Shown here piece after piece: positions 53,258 through 62,597 of a stretch of 64,000 nucleotides of DNA (position 1 is the first letter of the stretch; each line of letters begins with the position of its first letter). The DNA is from Dictyoglomus turgidum DSM 6724 (GTDB lineage: Bacteria > Dictyoglomota > Dictyoglomia > Dictyoglomales > Dictyoglomaceae). The notes below the pieces were generated by a model. It saw nothing but the letters and a program-made list of their open reading frames with translations, did not search any database and was not told the origin of the DNA. The translations under genes were made by a program, and so were the position numbers. The stretch covers positions 1,644,723 to 1,708,722 of the forward strand of contig NC_011661.1 of assembly GCF_000021645.1 (NCBI RefSeq), written 5' to 3'.

Positions 53258-53984
53258 GATAAAAAATCTCTATCATAGCTATAACCATGAGCTTATACTT
53301 GAGAACATAAATTTGCACCTTTTAGAAGGAGAATTTTTAGGTATAATCGGTCCCAATGGTGCAGGAAAGTCTACTTTACTAAAAATTATTGTAGGGATAA
53401 TTAAACCATTAAAGGGAACAGTAAAAGTTTTCAATAAAGATGTACAATTCTTAAATGAAGAGAAAAAATGGATAGGCTACGTACCTCAAAAGCCTGATTT
53501 AGAAAAATATTTACCCCTAAAAGTTAAAGAAATCGTAGCCTTAGGAAGAAGGGTGGCGAATAATTGGCAAAAATTAACTGCCTATGATTTTGATTTAATT
53601 GATAGGGTTATGGAGGAAATGGAGATAAAAGATATAGAGAATAAAATCTACGGGGAGCTTTCAGGAGGACAACAGCAAAGGGTACTTATTGCAAGAGCCC
53701 TTGCTCAAGAACCTAAATTATTAATCCTTGATGAGCCTACGGTGGGAGTAGATATTAGCACCCAAAATAAATTTTACACCTTGTTGAGAAACTTTAAAAA
53801 ACAAAATACATCAGTTATCTTGGTATCCCATGATATTGGTATAATCACTAAAGAGGTAGATAAATTAGCTTGTCTAAATAGAAAACTTTATCTTCATGGT
53901 TGCCCCGAGGAAATAGCAATACATGGTACTTTAAAAGAGCTTTATGGAGAAAACTTCCTATTTCTTACCCATAAGGAGGAGTAA
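53241..53984 (+). CDS. znuC: zinc/manganese ABC transporter ATP-binding protein
   Basis: The 247-residue ATPase has Walker A IGPNGAGKST near residues 36-45, signature LSGGQQQRVLIARAL near 139-153, Walker B LLILDEPTVGVD and the switch histidine in SHDIG. It drives the permease encoded directly downstream and abuts it with no spacing. Domain composition and neighbours place it in the metal-uptake family. Confidence 0.93.
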   Translation: MNKILEIKNLYHSYNHELILENINLHLLEGEFLGIIGPNGAGKSTLLKIIVGIIKPLKGTVKVFNKDVQFLNEEKKWIGYVPQKPDLEKYLPLKVKEIVALGRRVANNWQKLTAYDFDLIDRVMEEMEIKDIENKIYGELSGGQQQRVLIARALAQEPKLLILDEPTVGVDISTQNKFYTLLRNFKKQNTSVILVSHDIGIITKEVDKLACLNRKLYLHGCPEEIAIHGTLKELYGENFLFLTHKEE

Positions 53985-54782
53985 ATGGAGATCCTTACTT
54001 ATACCTTTACCCAAAGAGCTCTCATTACAGGAGTTTTAATAAGTATACTCTCAAGCATAATAGGAATTTATTTGATTTATCGTGGAATGACTTTTATGAG
54101 TGCAGGAATAAGCCACGCAGTTTTCGGAGGACTTGCCATTGGCTATCTTTTAGGAATAAATATGACTTTAACCGCTATCCTTTTCACTCTTTTTTTAATA
54201 TGGAGCATACCCCACATTGTGAAAAGATCTAATTTAAAACAGGAAATTCCTGTAGGGATATTTTACTCCTCATCTATGGCACTTGGTGCTCTCTTACTTT
54301 CATTTCATAAGGGCTATACTACTGACCTTTTTAGTTTTCTCTTTGGAAGCATTCTCTCAGTAAAAGAAGAGGATATTATATTGACATTACTTCTCACAGC
54401 CATAACTTTAATATTCTTTGTTAAAAATTATTGGAAGATCATATTTATACTCTTTGATAAGGAGACAGCAGAAGCATCAGGAATTAAGGTTTTTAAAATT
54501 GAGAGATGGATCCTTATGCTCACTGGAATCTCTATTGTCCTTATAAGCAAATTAGTAGGAATTATTTTATCCTCAGCTCTTATTATAATACCTGCTGCAA
54601 CTATTATTCCCTTTGTTAAGGACATTAAAAAATCAATCTTATTCACAATTCTTCTTAATTTAATTTTCATTACTCTTGGACTAATTCTTTCTTATTACTT
54701 CAATATTCCTACAGGCTCTACTATTGTAATGATAGCTACAACGTTCTTCCTTATCTCACTCTTTATAAAAAAGAATTATTAA
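53985..54782 (+). CDS. znuB: zinc/manganese ABC transporter permease
   Basis: The 265-residue protein has about eight transmembrane segments and the family landmarks GMTFMSAGISHAVFGGLAIGYLLG (two overlapping blocks) and VLISKLVGIILSSALIIIPAATI. It forms the membrane channel of the ZnuABC/TroABC importer. Its stop is directly adjacent to the stop of the convergent ROK gene (54783), with no terminator between. Confidence 0.92.
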   Translation: MEILTYTFTQRALITGVLISILSSIIGIYLIYRGMTFMSAGISHAVFGGLAIGYLLGINMTLTAILFTLFLIWSIPHIVKRSNLKQEIPVGIFYSSSMALGALLLSFHKGYTTDLFSFLFGSILSVKEEDIILTLLLTAITLIFFVKNYWKIIFILFDKETAEASGIKVFKIERWILMLTGISIVLISKLVGIILSSALIIIPAATIIPFVKDIKKSILFTILLNLIFITLGLILSYYFNIPTGSTIVMIATTFFLISLFIKKNY

Positions 54783-55985
54783 TTACTCCTCTGTTTTCTC
54801 AAAGATTTTTTTAAGTAAAGTCTCTTCAATTACCTCTGATGCTGCCCCTATGGGACCTGTCAATGCTCCAAGTTTAGTAACCATGATCTCAGGTATAGGT
54901 GGAAAAGCATGAAGATTAACAATCCTTCTTACAGGTTCTAAAAGGAGTTCTCCCGCCTTAGACAATCCCCCTGCAATTATGATTATTTCTGGATTAAAAA
55001 GATTTATAAGATTAGCTATGCCAATCCCCAAATAGGTTCCCATCTCCTCAAAAATATTTAAAATAAATCTATCCCCACTTTTTCCTGCCTCTATTATCTC
55101 ATCTAATATTTCATCTTTTGTTTTATTTTCAATATTTACCTTGGTATACGCATTTTTTTGTATACCTTCAAAAACCTTTTCATATAGAACTTGGGTAGAG
55201 ACATAAGTTTCCAAACATCCATAACTACCACATTTACATTTTTTGCCATTTCTTTCTATTACTGTGTGTCCAAACTCTCCAGCTCTATCATTAGGACCTC
55301 TGTACAACTTTCCATCAAGTACAAAACCCGCACTCACGCCACTTCCAACCCTTACACATATGATATTATCCTTTCCAATCCCTGCTCCATACCACATCTC
55401 TCCATAGGTAACTGCCTTTATTATATGCTCAATAAAAAGGGGATAATCTTTAATATATTGTCCTAAATACTCTTTTATGTTTATATTTCTCCAACCAAGA
55501 TTTGGAGAAAAAATACATACCCCTTCTTTTCTATTTATGGTTCCTGGAACTGCAACCCCTACTCCAATTATCTCCTCTTTATTCACATCTTCTATAAGAG
55601 ATCTATAAACATTCACCACACTACCCAGGACCTCGTTTACATCAGTAGTATTTAAATTTATTACCTTGCTTTTTAAAATCTTCCCAGAAAGAGCCATAAG
55701 TATTCCTGTTATTTTGTCTTTTTCAATCTCTATACCTATAGGGTAATATCCTGTTTCATTTAAAGTAAGTTCTATAGGTCTTCTTCCTACCTTAGTGACT
55801 TTAGCAGGGGTCTCTTTAACTATGCCCACATTTATTAAATTTTCCACAATACTAGAAACAGCTGAAGGACTTAATTTTGTAATCTTAGAAATATCATAAC
55901 GGGAGATAGGTCCCATTCTCCTTATAGTATCCAAAACAAGAGAAACATTTGTCATTCTCATACTTTTAATATTTACCGGCTTCAA
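54783..55985 (-). CDS. ROK-family transcriptional regulator (second)
   Basis: About 400 residues: an N-terminal winged helix (GPISRYDISKITKLSPSAVS near residues 25-44) and a ROK domain with IGIEIEKDKITGILM, GEFGHTVIE and the CKCGSYGCLE zinc motif, then IANLINLFNPEIIIIAGGL. It is a paralogue of the regulator at 51195 and may sense sugar phosphates. The frame begins with TTG at 56000, but GGAGG overlies that region and the TTG at 55985, eight bases after it, is preferred. The gene ends against znuB. Confidence 0.87.
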   Translation of the reverse strand: MKPVNIKSMRMTNVSLVLDTIRRMGPISRYDISKITKLSPSAVSSIVENLINVGIVKETPAKVTKVGRRPIELTLNETGYYPIGIEIEKDKITGILMALSGKILKSKVINLNTTDVNEVLGSVVNVYRSLIEDVNKEEIIGVGVAVPGTINRKEGVCIFSPNLGWRNINIKEYLGQYIKDYPLFIEHIIKAVTYGEMWYGAGIGKDNIICVRVGSGVSAGFVLDGKLYRGPNDRAGEFGHTVIERNGKKCKCGSYGCLETYVSTQVLYEKVFEGIQKNAYTKVNIENKTKDEILDEIIEAGKSGDRFILNIFEEMGTYLGIGIANLINLFNPEIIIIAGGLSKAGELLLEPVRRIVNLHAFPPIPEIMVTKLGALTGPIGAASEVIEETLLKKIFEKTEE

Positions 55986-56095
55986 TTCTCCTACCTCCAA
56001 ATACTCATAATTTTTTTTAGTACTAAAAAATTATATTATTAACATAAAACCAAAGTCAATTGTATAATATATAAAAAATACAAAAGAGGAGAAAC

Positions 56096-56965
56096 ATGGA
56101 CAAGAAATTAATTATGATTCTTGAAAAAATGCAAAAAAACGAGATCACTGAATACTTTGTATACAAAAAGCTCTCTGAGTGGGAAAGAGACGAGAGGAAT
56201 AAGAAAATCTTTTTAGAAATTGCTGAGGATGAATTAAAGCATTTCAATCAACTTAAAGATTATACCAAGAAAGATTTAAAACCAGATAAAATAAAGATTT
56301 TCCTTACTTTATTCCTTACCAAAATATTGGGATTCACTTTCACTACAAAACTTATGGAAAGGGGAGAAGATAGAGCTATAGAAGGTTACAGCGATCTTCT
56401 ATCTTCTCTCCCCAATATAAACAAAATCATAGAAGAAGAAAAAACTCATGAGCAAAAACTATTAGAAATCCTCGACGAAGAGAGATTACATTATGTGGGA
56501 TCTATAGTCTTAGGTCTTTCTGATGCATTGGTAGAATTGACTGGAACTTTGGCAGGCTTAACTTTTGCCTTTCAAAACAATAAACTTATATCTCTTTCAG
56601 GACTTGTTACCGGAATTTCAGCGGCTCTTTCCATGGCTGGATCAGAGTATTTATCTACTAAAGCTGAAAGTTCTGAGAGAAACCCTCTAAAAGCAGCTAT
56701 TATTACAGGCATAACCTATATCATAACAGTAATAATATTGATTTTTCCTTACTTACTCACACCTAACTATGCCTTGTCTCTTGTATTGGCTTTAGTTTCT
56801 TCCATACTATTAGTGTTGATTTTTAATTACTATATTTCAGTGGCAAAAGACTTAGATTTTAAGAAAAGATTTGTCGAAATGTCCATCATAATATTCTCAG
56901 TATCCTTTATAAGTTTTGCTATTGGATTAATCATCAAAAGAGTTCTTGGGATAAATTTAGATTAA
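56096..56965 (+). CDS. ferritin-like domain fused to VIT1/CCC1-type iron/manganese transporter
   Basis: The 289-residue protein has an N-terminal ferritin/rubrerythrin-like helical region (residues ~1-135). Candidate diiron ligands lie in NEITEYFVYKKLSEWE, EIAEDELKHF and EEEKTHEQKLLE. The C-terminal CCC1/VIT1 domain follows with five predicted transmembrane helices (VLGLSDALVELTGTLAGL, SAALSMAGSEYLSTKAE). This resembles MbfA iron exporters, in which the cytoplasmic ferritin domain feeds or senses iron. GAGGAGA precedes the ATG. It is a single-gene unit. Confidence 0.87.
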   Translation: MDKKLIMILEKMQKNEITEYFVYKKLSEWERDERNKKIFLEIAEDELKHFNQLKDYTKKDLKPDKIKIFLTLFLTKILGFTFTTKLMERGEDRAIEGYSDLLSSLPNINKIIEEEKTHEQKLLEILDEERLHYVGSIVLGLSDALVELTGTLAGLTFAFQNNKLISLSGLVTGISAALSMAGSEYLSTKAESSERNPLKAAIITGITYIITVIILIFPYLLTPNYALSLVLALVSSILLVLIFNYYISVAKDLDFKKRFVEMSIIIFSVSFISFAIGLIIKRVLGINLD

Positions 56966-56967
56966 AA

Positions 56968-56989
56968 AGGGGAAGCCTATGCTTCCCCT
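56968..56989 (-). terminator. intrinsic terminator of the NuoF-like gene
   Basis: AGGGGAAGC and GCTTCCCCT pair (9 bp) with loop CTAT; on the minus strand TTTTTAATC follows. The NuoF stop codon lies inside the hairpin. Confidence 0.8.
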
Positions 56990-58614
56990 ACTAAACTTAA
57001 TCTTGGTTTACACCTTCCACTAACACAATATTTATCCTTAAAGTGAGAAACAAATTCTTCTCTGAAATACTTAACTGCAGAACTTACAGGAAGATAAACC
57101 GATTGCCCTAAGGGACAAAAAGAGGTATCTTTCATAACTAAACTTATATTAACCATCTCATCCAAATCCTCTTCTGTCCCTTCAAGAGACGCAAATCTTT
57201 CAATTATCTCCACAAGTCTCTTAGTACCTACTCTACAAGGGGTACATCTGCCACAGGACTCATGTTTAAAGAACCTCAAAATACTCTTAAGCATATCCAC
57301 AATACAAGCCCCATCGCTCATCACTAAAATAGCTCCAGAACCAAGAACCGCCTTATATTCCTTAAGATTTTCAAAATCCATTTTTACATCAAGCATCTCT
57401 TCCCCTAAAAAAGCTCCTGCAGCTCCTCCTACTAATGCACACTTAAATTTTCCACCATTCTTAATTCCACCGCCATATTGGAAGATAATGTCTCTTAAAG
57501 GAGTCCCCATTTCCACCTCAATCAGTCCTGCATTGACCACATCACCAAGAATGGTATAAACTTTTGTACCTGGACACTTCTCCGTTCCAAACTGCCTAAA
57601 CCATTTAGCCCCATTCCTTATAATATCAGGCACATTTGCCAAAGTTTCCACATTATTAACTACCGTAGGCTTATTTCTCAAGCCTTGAGATACGGGATAA
57701 GGAGGTTTTATGCGAGGAATGCCCCTTTTGCCTTCTAAGGACTCAATTAAAGCTGTCTCTTCTCCACAAATATAAGCGCCTGCTCCTTTTCTTACCTCTA
57801 TATCAAAGGAAAAATTAGTGCCCAATATGTTCTCTCCTAAGAGTCCATATTCTCTTGCTGTATTTATGGCTTTTTGCATTCTCTCAATGGAAAGCTTATA
57901 CTCCCCCCTTATATAGATATAACCCTTTTTAGCTCCCACAGCATAACCTGCTATGGTCATCGCCTCCACGATTCTAAAAGGATCACCTTCAAGAATCAAT
58001 CTATCCTTAAAAGTTCCAGGCTCACCCTCATCAGCATTACATACAACATATTTTTCGTCAGATGGTATTTTATAAGTAAACTCCCACTTTAGCCCTGCAG
58101 GAAACCCTGCCCCACCTCTACCTCTAAGTCCTGATTCTTTTATCTCTTTTATAACATCTTCAGGGGTCATCTCTGAAAGAGCCTTTGAAAGTCCTTCAAA
58201 TCCACCATTTGCAATATACTCTTCAATACTCTCAGGATTTATAACTCCACTATTCCTCAATACTATTCTTACTTGCCTTCGTGTGAGCCCAATCTCTTCT
58301 TTGGTTACTAAAGTTGGCATAGACACTCCTTCAATCATAAGTCTCTTTAAGGGCCTTCCTTTAATAAAATGCTCTTCTACGAGCTCTGGTACATCTTCTA
58401 ATTTTACATTTCCATAATAAATTCCCTCAGGATAAACCACCATAACCACACCTTTACCAATAATTCCCAAGGGTCCTGTTTCAATAACTGCTATCTCTTT
58501 ATCTAATCCCCTTTGCTTAAGTTCTCTTATTAACGCTTCTTCCACCTCTTTTGCTCCCGCAAGGAGAGTATTAGCGTCTATAGATATAAGCACATGGCTT
58601 CTCGCTATACTCAT
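56977..58614 (-). CDS. nuoF: NuoF-like NADH-binding flavoprotein subunit lacking N-terminal cluster cysteines
   Basis: The 545-residue protein has the NADH/FMN core GLRGRGGAGFPAG near residues 165-177, NADEGEPGTFKD near 199-210 and the [4Fe-4S] cysteines HESCGRCTPCRVG and SFCPLGQS. The N-terminal thioredoxin-like domain (residues ~1-95), which in HydB/NuoF relatives holds a [2Fe-2S] cluster, lacks all four Cys (SIDANTLLAGAKE, ETGPLGIIGKG). The C-terminal ferredoxin extension of HydB is also absent. It oxidises NADH and passes electrons on. It overlaps the NuoE-like gene by 4 bases. No hydrogenase HydA or other Nuo gene is near. Confidence 0.88.
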   Translation of the reverse strand: MSIARSHVLISIDANTLLAGAKEVEEALIRELKQRGLDKEIAVIETGPLGIIGKGVVMVVYPEGIYYGNVKLEDVPELVEEHFIKGRPLKRLMIEGVSMPTLVTKEEIGLTRRQVRIVLRNSGVINPESIEEYIANGGFEGLSKALSEMTPEDVIKEIKESGLRGRGGAGFPAGLKWEFTYKIPSDEKYVVCNADEGEPGTFKDRLILEGDPFRIVEAMTIAGYAVGAKKGYIYIRGEYKLSIERMQKAINTAREYGLLGENILGTNFSFDIEVRKGAGAYICGEETALIESLEGKRGIPRIKPPYPVSQGLRNKPTVVNNVETLANVPDIIRNGAKWFRQFGTEKCPGTKVYTILGDVVNAGLIEVEMGTPLRDIIFQYGGGIKNGGKFKCALVGGAAGAFLGEEMLDVKMDFENLKEYKAVLGSGAILVMSDGACIVDMLKSILRFFKHESCGRCTPCRVGTKRLVEIIERFASLEGTEEDLDEMVNISLVMKDTSFCPLGQSVYLPVSSAVKYFREEFVSHFKDKYCVSGRCKPRLSLVGEA

Positions 58615-59072
58615 AAATTCCCCCTCTTTTCCTCTAAGATTTTGTCTATCTTTTCAAAGGTAAGATTACCATATACCTCATCATTAATCATCATGGCAGG
58701 AGCCACAGCACATACCCCAAGACAGCTGGTAACTTCTAAAGTAAATACCCTATCTTCGGTCGTCTCTCCAACTTTAATATTTAATTTTCTCTCTAAATAC
58801 TCAAGTAGAGACTCTGATCCCACTAAGTGACATGGAGGAGAGTCACAAAGTCTTATTACATATCTTCCTCTGGGTTTTAAGCTAAACATGGAATAAAAGG
58901 ATGCAACTCCCTCCACATAACTTACAGGAAGCTCCAAATACTCCGCACAGGCTTTTATATCTTCTGGGGTAAGATAATTGTAAGGATTGTTATTTTGCAG
59001 TTCATGGAGAATCTCAATAATATAGTCTGGATCCCTAGGAAAGGACTCTAAGATTTCCTGTCGAGTTTTCAT
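58611..59072 (-). CDS. nuoE: NuoE-like [2Fe-2S] subunit
   Basis: The 153-residue thioredoxin-like ferredoxin has the four cluster cysteines in LCDSPPCHLVGS (near residues 79-90) and SCLGVCAVAP (near 115-124), plus VEGVASFYSMF. It partners with NuoF-like proteins in complex I, NAD-linked hydrogenases and related bifurcating enzymes. The start follows an unusual run of eight Gs that may act as ribosome binding site. Coupled to the NuoF-like gene (ATGA). Confidence 0.9.
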   Translation of the reverse strand: MKTRQEILESFPRDPDYIIEILHELQNNNPYNYLTPEDIKACAEYLELPVSYVEGVASFYSMFSLKPRGRYVIRLCDSPPCHLVGSESLLEYLERKLNIKVGETTEDRVFTLEVTSCLGVCAVAPAMMINDEVYGNLTFEKIDKILEEKRGNL

Positions 59073-59144
59073 TTTTTAAGCCCCCCCCAAATTATAAATC
59101 TTTTTTTATCTTTTAAATAGTGTAAAAAATAACGATTTACTCTG

Positions 59145-61085
59145 TCAAGATTTTTCTTCAACCTCTTCCTTGATAATCCCAATCATTATTTCTGCTAAAA
59201 AAGGATCAAACTGGGTACCTTTATTTTTCTCTATCTCTTGAATTGCTTCTTTTAAACTTAAAGCCTTTTTATATGGCCTTTCTGCAGTCATAGCCTCAAA
59301 AGCATCAGCAACAGCAATTATCCTTGACTCAAGGGGAATATTTTCTCCTGAAAGCCCATCAGGATATCCTTTTCCGTCCCACCTCTCATGATGATGCCTA
59401 ACTATTTTTCCCAGATCCTTCAACTCTTCCACTTGAGAAAGAATTTCTTCACTTTTTACAGGATGTATTTTTACAAATTCGTACTCGTCCTCTGTAAACC
59501 TGCCATTCTTATTAAGAAGGTTCTGAGGAATGTAAATTTTTCCAATATCATGAACAAGGGAAGCCCAATAAACCCTTTTAATTCTCTCCCTATCAAGACC
59601 AATCCTCTCGGCTATCTTCACCGCATACCTTGCTACCCTTTCTGAATGTCCTTGAGTATATCTATCATAATACTCCAGAGTTTTCACTAAAACAGTAATT
59701 AATTTTGTTAAATAAATTTCTCTCTCCTTTAAATAGCTCCTAAAAAAATAAAAAATTGATATGGTATTTGTAAACTTTTCTATCAGTTCTATATCAAATT
59801 CATCAAAATTTTCCTTACTATCCTCAGGAATATCAAGGCAGAAATATCCCCATAAATTATTATTCCATTTTAAAGGTACAATTAAAGATTCTTTTATAGG
59901 TTTACTGTATTTTAATAGGGTCTCTCTTAATTTCTCATTTCTTCTCTCAATTTTTAAAAGCTCCTTAACCACAATTGGTTTTTCAGAGCCTATGTAATTT
60001 CCTTCATCCAAGATCAATCCTTCTAAACTTTTCTCATGTCCTATGGTAGCTATTAGTTTTAAATTGTTTTCTTCTTTTAAAAATATGCTTCCATACATTG
60101 CTTTAGGAACAAGTTCAATGATCACCTCAAGAACCTTTCTTAAGAACTCTTCATCTTTTAAAGTCAAATTTGACATCTCTGATATTCCCATAAAAAAACT
60201 CCAGAATCTCTCTACGGAATCTTCAAGTTTTTTCCTTGTCCTTTTTATTTCATAAGAAAGCAGCCTACTATAGAGAAATATTAAAAAACCAATAAGAGAA
60301 ATAGAAATTAATATAGGATACACATATCTTTCAATTAAGGTTTTTTCTCTCTCTTCGGAGATTACATATTTTTCTGTTAATTCTTCCAACTCTCTTTTGG
60401 CAATTCTATCAATACCCTGATCTATTAGAGCTATAACCCAACCTTTGTTTTTAAGGGCTGCTACATGAAGATAATTAGTAGTAATAACAGGTCCCTTACT
60501 AAATTTATACAAAAGGTCGTGCTTAATAAGATAATAACTCGCAGGTATATCATCCATGAGAAAGACCTTTATCTCACCCTTTTTAGCAGATTCTACAATC
60601 TCAGAGTAATCATCAAAGAATTTAAAGCTGATATATGGGTTCTCCTTTAAAGCAACTTCTATCAAAGCATCTCCTCTTTTCACACCAACCAGATATGGAG
60701 TTAAATCCTTTAGAGAAGAGATCTTAGGTATTTCAGTTTTATAATATATGCTTGAAGTAATTTTAAAAATAGGCTTTGAGAAAATTAAGTATTTTTCTCT
60801 TTCAGGAGTCTCAAAGATAGTATCAATAGCATCAAACTTCCCTTCAAGAAGCGCCCTTTGAGCTTTTTCCCATTCCATAGGAAAAAGTTCCACCTTTATT
60901 CCCATTCTTTCACTCCATATTTTCCAAAAATCCACTGATATTCCTATCAAATTTCCCTTTTCATCTATGAAAGTGAAGGGGGGATAATCTTTATCAATAA
61001 TAATCTTTAAGGAATTTTGAGCATTAACCTGTAGATTTATAAGAAGAAATATTAAGATTGATAACAGTATATTTCTAAACTTCAT
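59145..61085 (-). CDS. membrane receptor with periplasmic SBP_bac_3 domain, GAF-like domain and HD-GYP output
   Basis: A signal anchor (residues ~1-22) leads to a periplasmic amino-acid-binding-like domain (PPFTFIDEKGNLIGISVDFW, IDTIFETPEREKYL; ~25-240). A transmembrane helix lies near 255-275, a GAF-like region at ~300-450 and an HD-GYP domain at the end. VHDIGKIYIP and HHERWDGKGYPDGLSG are the hallmark residues of c-di-GMP phosphodiesterases. The protein should lower cyclic di-GMP in response to a small solute. An ATG at 61091 is in frame, but AAGG spacing favours 61085. Confidence 0.88.
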   Translation of the reverse strand: MKFRNILLSILIFLLINLQVNAQNSLKIIIDKDYPPFTFIDEKGNLIGISVDFWKIWSERMGIKVELFPMEWEKAQRALLEGKFDAIDTIFETPEREKYLIFSKPIFKITSSIYYKTEIPKISSLKDLTPYLVGVKRGDALIEVALKENPYISFKFFDDYSEIVESAKKGEIKVFLMDDIPASYYLIKHDLLYKFSKGPVITTNYLHVAALKNKGWVIALIDQGIDRIAKRELEELTEKYVISEEREKTLIERYVYPILISISLIGFLIFLYSRLLSYEIKRTRKKLEDSVERFWSFFMGISEMSNLTLKDEEFLRKVLEVIIELVPKAMYGSIFLKEENNLKLIATIGHEKSLEGLILDEGNYIGSEKPIVVKELLKIERRNEKLRETLLKYSKPIKESLIVPLKWNNNLWGYFCLDIPEDSKENFDEFDIELIEKFTNTISIFYFFRSYLKEREIYLTKLITVLVKTLEYYDRYTQGHSERVARYAVKIAERIGLDRERIKRVYWASLVHDIGKIYIPQNLLNKNGRFTEDEYEFVKIHPVKSEEILSQVEELKDLGKIVRHHHERWDGKGYPDGLSGENIPLESRIIAVADAFEAMTAERPYKKALSLKEAIQEIEKNKGTQFDPFLAEIMIGIIKEEVEEKS

Positions 61086-61129
61086 AATCATACCTTAATA
61101 CCTCTTTAAATTAATTATATCAAGATTTA

Positions 61130-61138
61130 TGCTATACT
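61130..61138 (+). promoter_or_regulatory. extended -10 promoter (TGCTATACT) of the PrsW-HAD genes
   Basis: TGC precedes TATACT (61133-61138), with a predicted start near 61145, 24 bases before the PrsW ATG. Confidence 0.5.
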
Positions 61139-61168
61139 ATACCAAAAAGAAAAAGGATTTTGCAAAAA

Positions 61169-61843
61169 ATGGGACTTATAATTTTAGCTCTCGCTCCTGG
61201 GATCTCTATAGCGTGGTATGTATATAATAAAGATAAATGGAACAAAGAACCATCAAAATTGATTCTTTGGTCCTTCATCCTTGGAGTAATTATTTCCTTT
61301 CCTGCTGCTATTTTTGAGCTCATTATGGAATCTATCATTCCTTTTAATTTTAATAGTGATTTTGTTTCACTCTTTCTTTATTCCCTTTTAGGCATTGCCA
61401 TTATAGAGGAAGGAACAAAGTATTATGTGATATATAAGTATATATATCCAAAAGAGGAATTTGATGAGCCCTTTGATGGCATAGTATACTCAGTAATGGT
61501 AGGAATGGGTTTTGCTACTATTGAGAACTTCTTTTATGTAATTTCGGGAGGATATTTTGTAGGAATTACAAGAGCCTTTCTTGCGGTACCTGCTCACTTT
61601 GTTTTTTCCTTATTTATGGGATATTCTTTTGGACTCGCTAAGTTTGGAGCAAATCCTGAAAAGCATCTACTCCAAGCTCTTTATTATCCTGTATTTTGGC
61701 ATGCCTTATATGATTTTTTAATTATTACTCAAAAATGGTACTTATCAATTCTTATATTGCCCATAGTCTATGGGGTAGGAAGGTGGATATGGAAAAAAGG
61801 CCAAAAGCTTATTATCTTTAAATCGGAGGAAGAACATGCTTAA
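61169..61843 (+). CDS. PrsW-family intramembrane protease-like protein
   Basis: The ~224-residue multi-pass membrane protein has the family motifs IIEEGTKYYVIY near residues 89-100 (EExxK), GMGFATIENFFY and AVPAHFVFS, then FWHALYDFL. These Glu and His residues form the proposed metal site. PrsW cleaves anti-sigma factors within the membrane in Bacillus; the substrate here is unknown. A TTG at 61160 is in frame; AAAGGA sits 11 bases from the ATG at 61169 and 2 from the TTG, so the ATG is preferred with limited certainty. Confidence 0.8.
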   Translation: MGLIILALAPGISIAWYVYNKDKWNKEPSKLILWSFILGVIISFPAAIFELIMESIIPFNFNSDFVSLFLYSLLGIAIIEEGTKYYVIYKYIYPKEEFDEPFDGIVYSVMVGMGFATIENFFYVISGGYFVGITRAFLAVPAHFVFSLFMGYSFGLAKFGANPEKHLLQALYYPVFWHALYDFLIITQKWYLSILILPIVYGVGRWIWKKGQKLIIFKSEEEHA

Positions 61844-62549
61844 AGCAATTCTTTTTGATCTTGATGGCACCCTTCTTATGAACAATTTTGATTTATTTAT
61901 GAAGAATTATTTTTCCCTTCTAATGGAAGAATTCAAAAAGATAGGAGATGAGAAAGATCTTTTTAAAAATCTAAATTTTGCCATTGAAAAGATGCTCGCA
62001 AATAAGGGACCAAAAACCAACTATGATGTATTCTGGGAAGAGTTTACAAAGCTTACAGGAAAAGATAGAAAATACATGGAAGATTTCTTTATGGATTTTT
62101 ACTCAAAAAAATTTCCTCTTTTAAAAGAACTCTCCCAAGCAAGAGCAAATTCCTATGCTAAAGAGGTCGTTGAGAAATCCTTTGAATTAGGATTAAAAGT
62201 AGTGATTGCTACTAATGCGGTATTTCCCCTTATAGCCATAAAAGAAAGACTTAAATGGGCTAATCTTATTAACTATCCCTATGATTTGATAACTTCCATG
62301 GAGGTAATGCACTCCTGTAAACCGAACTTAGAATATTATAAAGAGATCTTAGAAAGGATAAATGTAACTCCAGAGAAAACTCTCATGGTAGGAAATGATA
62401 TAAAAGAGGACCTTTCAGCCTCCAAATTAGGAATCTTAACCTTTTTATACACCCCTCACAATAATCTCATCTTAAATCTTGATCATAAGCCTGATTTTAT
62501 GGGAGATCTTAAAGATCTTTTTAAGCTCCTTCCTCTACTATCTAAATAA
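61836..62549 (+). CDS. HAD-superfamily phosphatase
   Basis: The 237-residue protein has motif I FDLDGTLLM near residues 7-15, motif II-like VVIATNA, a lysine in MHSCKPNLEYY and motif III MVGNDIKEDLSASKLG near 191-206. It is a type I-cap HAD hydrolase (phosphatase or phosphoglycolate-type); substrate unknown. It overlaps the end of the PrsW gene by 8 bases and may be co-regulated with it. Confidence 0.85.
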   Translation: MLKAILFDLDGTLLMNNFDLFMKNYFSLLMEEFKKIGDEKDLFKNLNFAIEKMLANKGPKTNYDVFWEEFTKLTGKDRKYMEDFFMDFYSKKFPLLKELSQARANSYAKEVVEKSFELGLKVVIATNAVFPLIAIKERLKWANLINYPYDLITSMEVMHSCKPNLEYYKEILERINVTPEKTLMVGNDIKEDLSASKLGILTFLYTPHNNLILNLDHKPDFMGDLKDLFKLLPLLSK

Positions 62550-62556
62550 AGTAAGG

Positions 62557-62565
62557 TGTTATAAT
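62557..62565 (+). promoter_or_regulatory. extended -10 promoter (TGTTATAAT) of the small membrane-protein gene
   Basis: TGT precedes TATAAT (62560-62565); predicted start near 62572 and GGGAGGTG follows at 62585. Confidence 0.6.
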
Positions 62566-62597
62566 ATAGTATCCTTGAGGTTTTGGGAGGTGCAAAA

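Noticed and set aside
56977-59072. Complete complex I or HydABC hydrogenase locus
   Set aside because: Only NuoE- and NuoF-like genes are present; no other subunit lies on either side.
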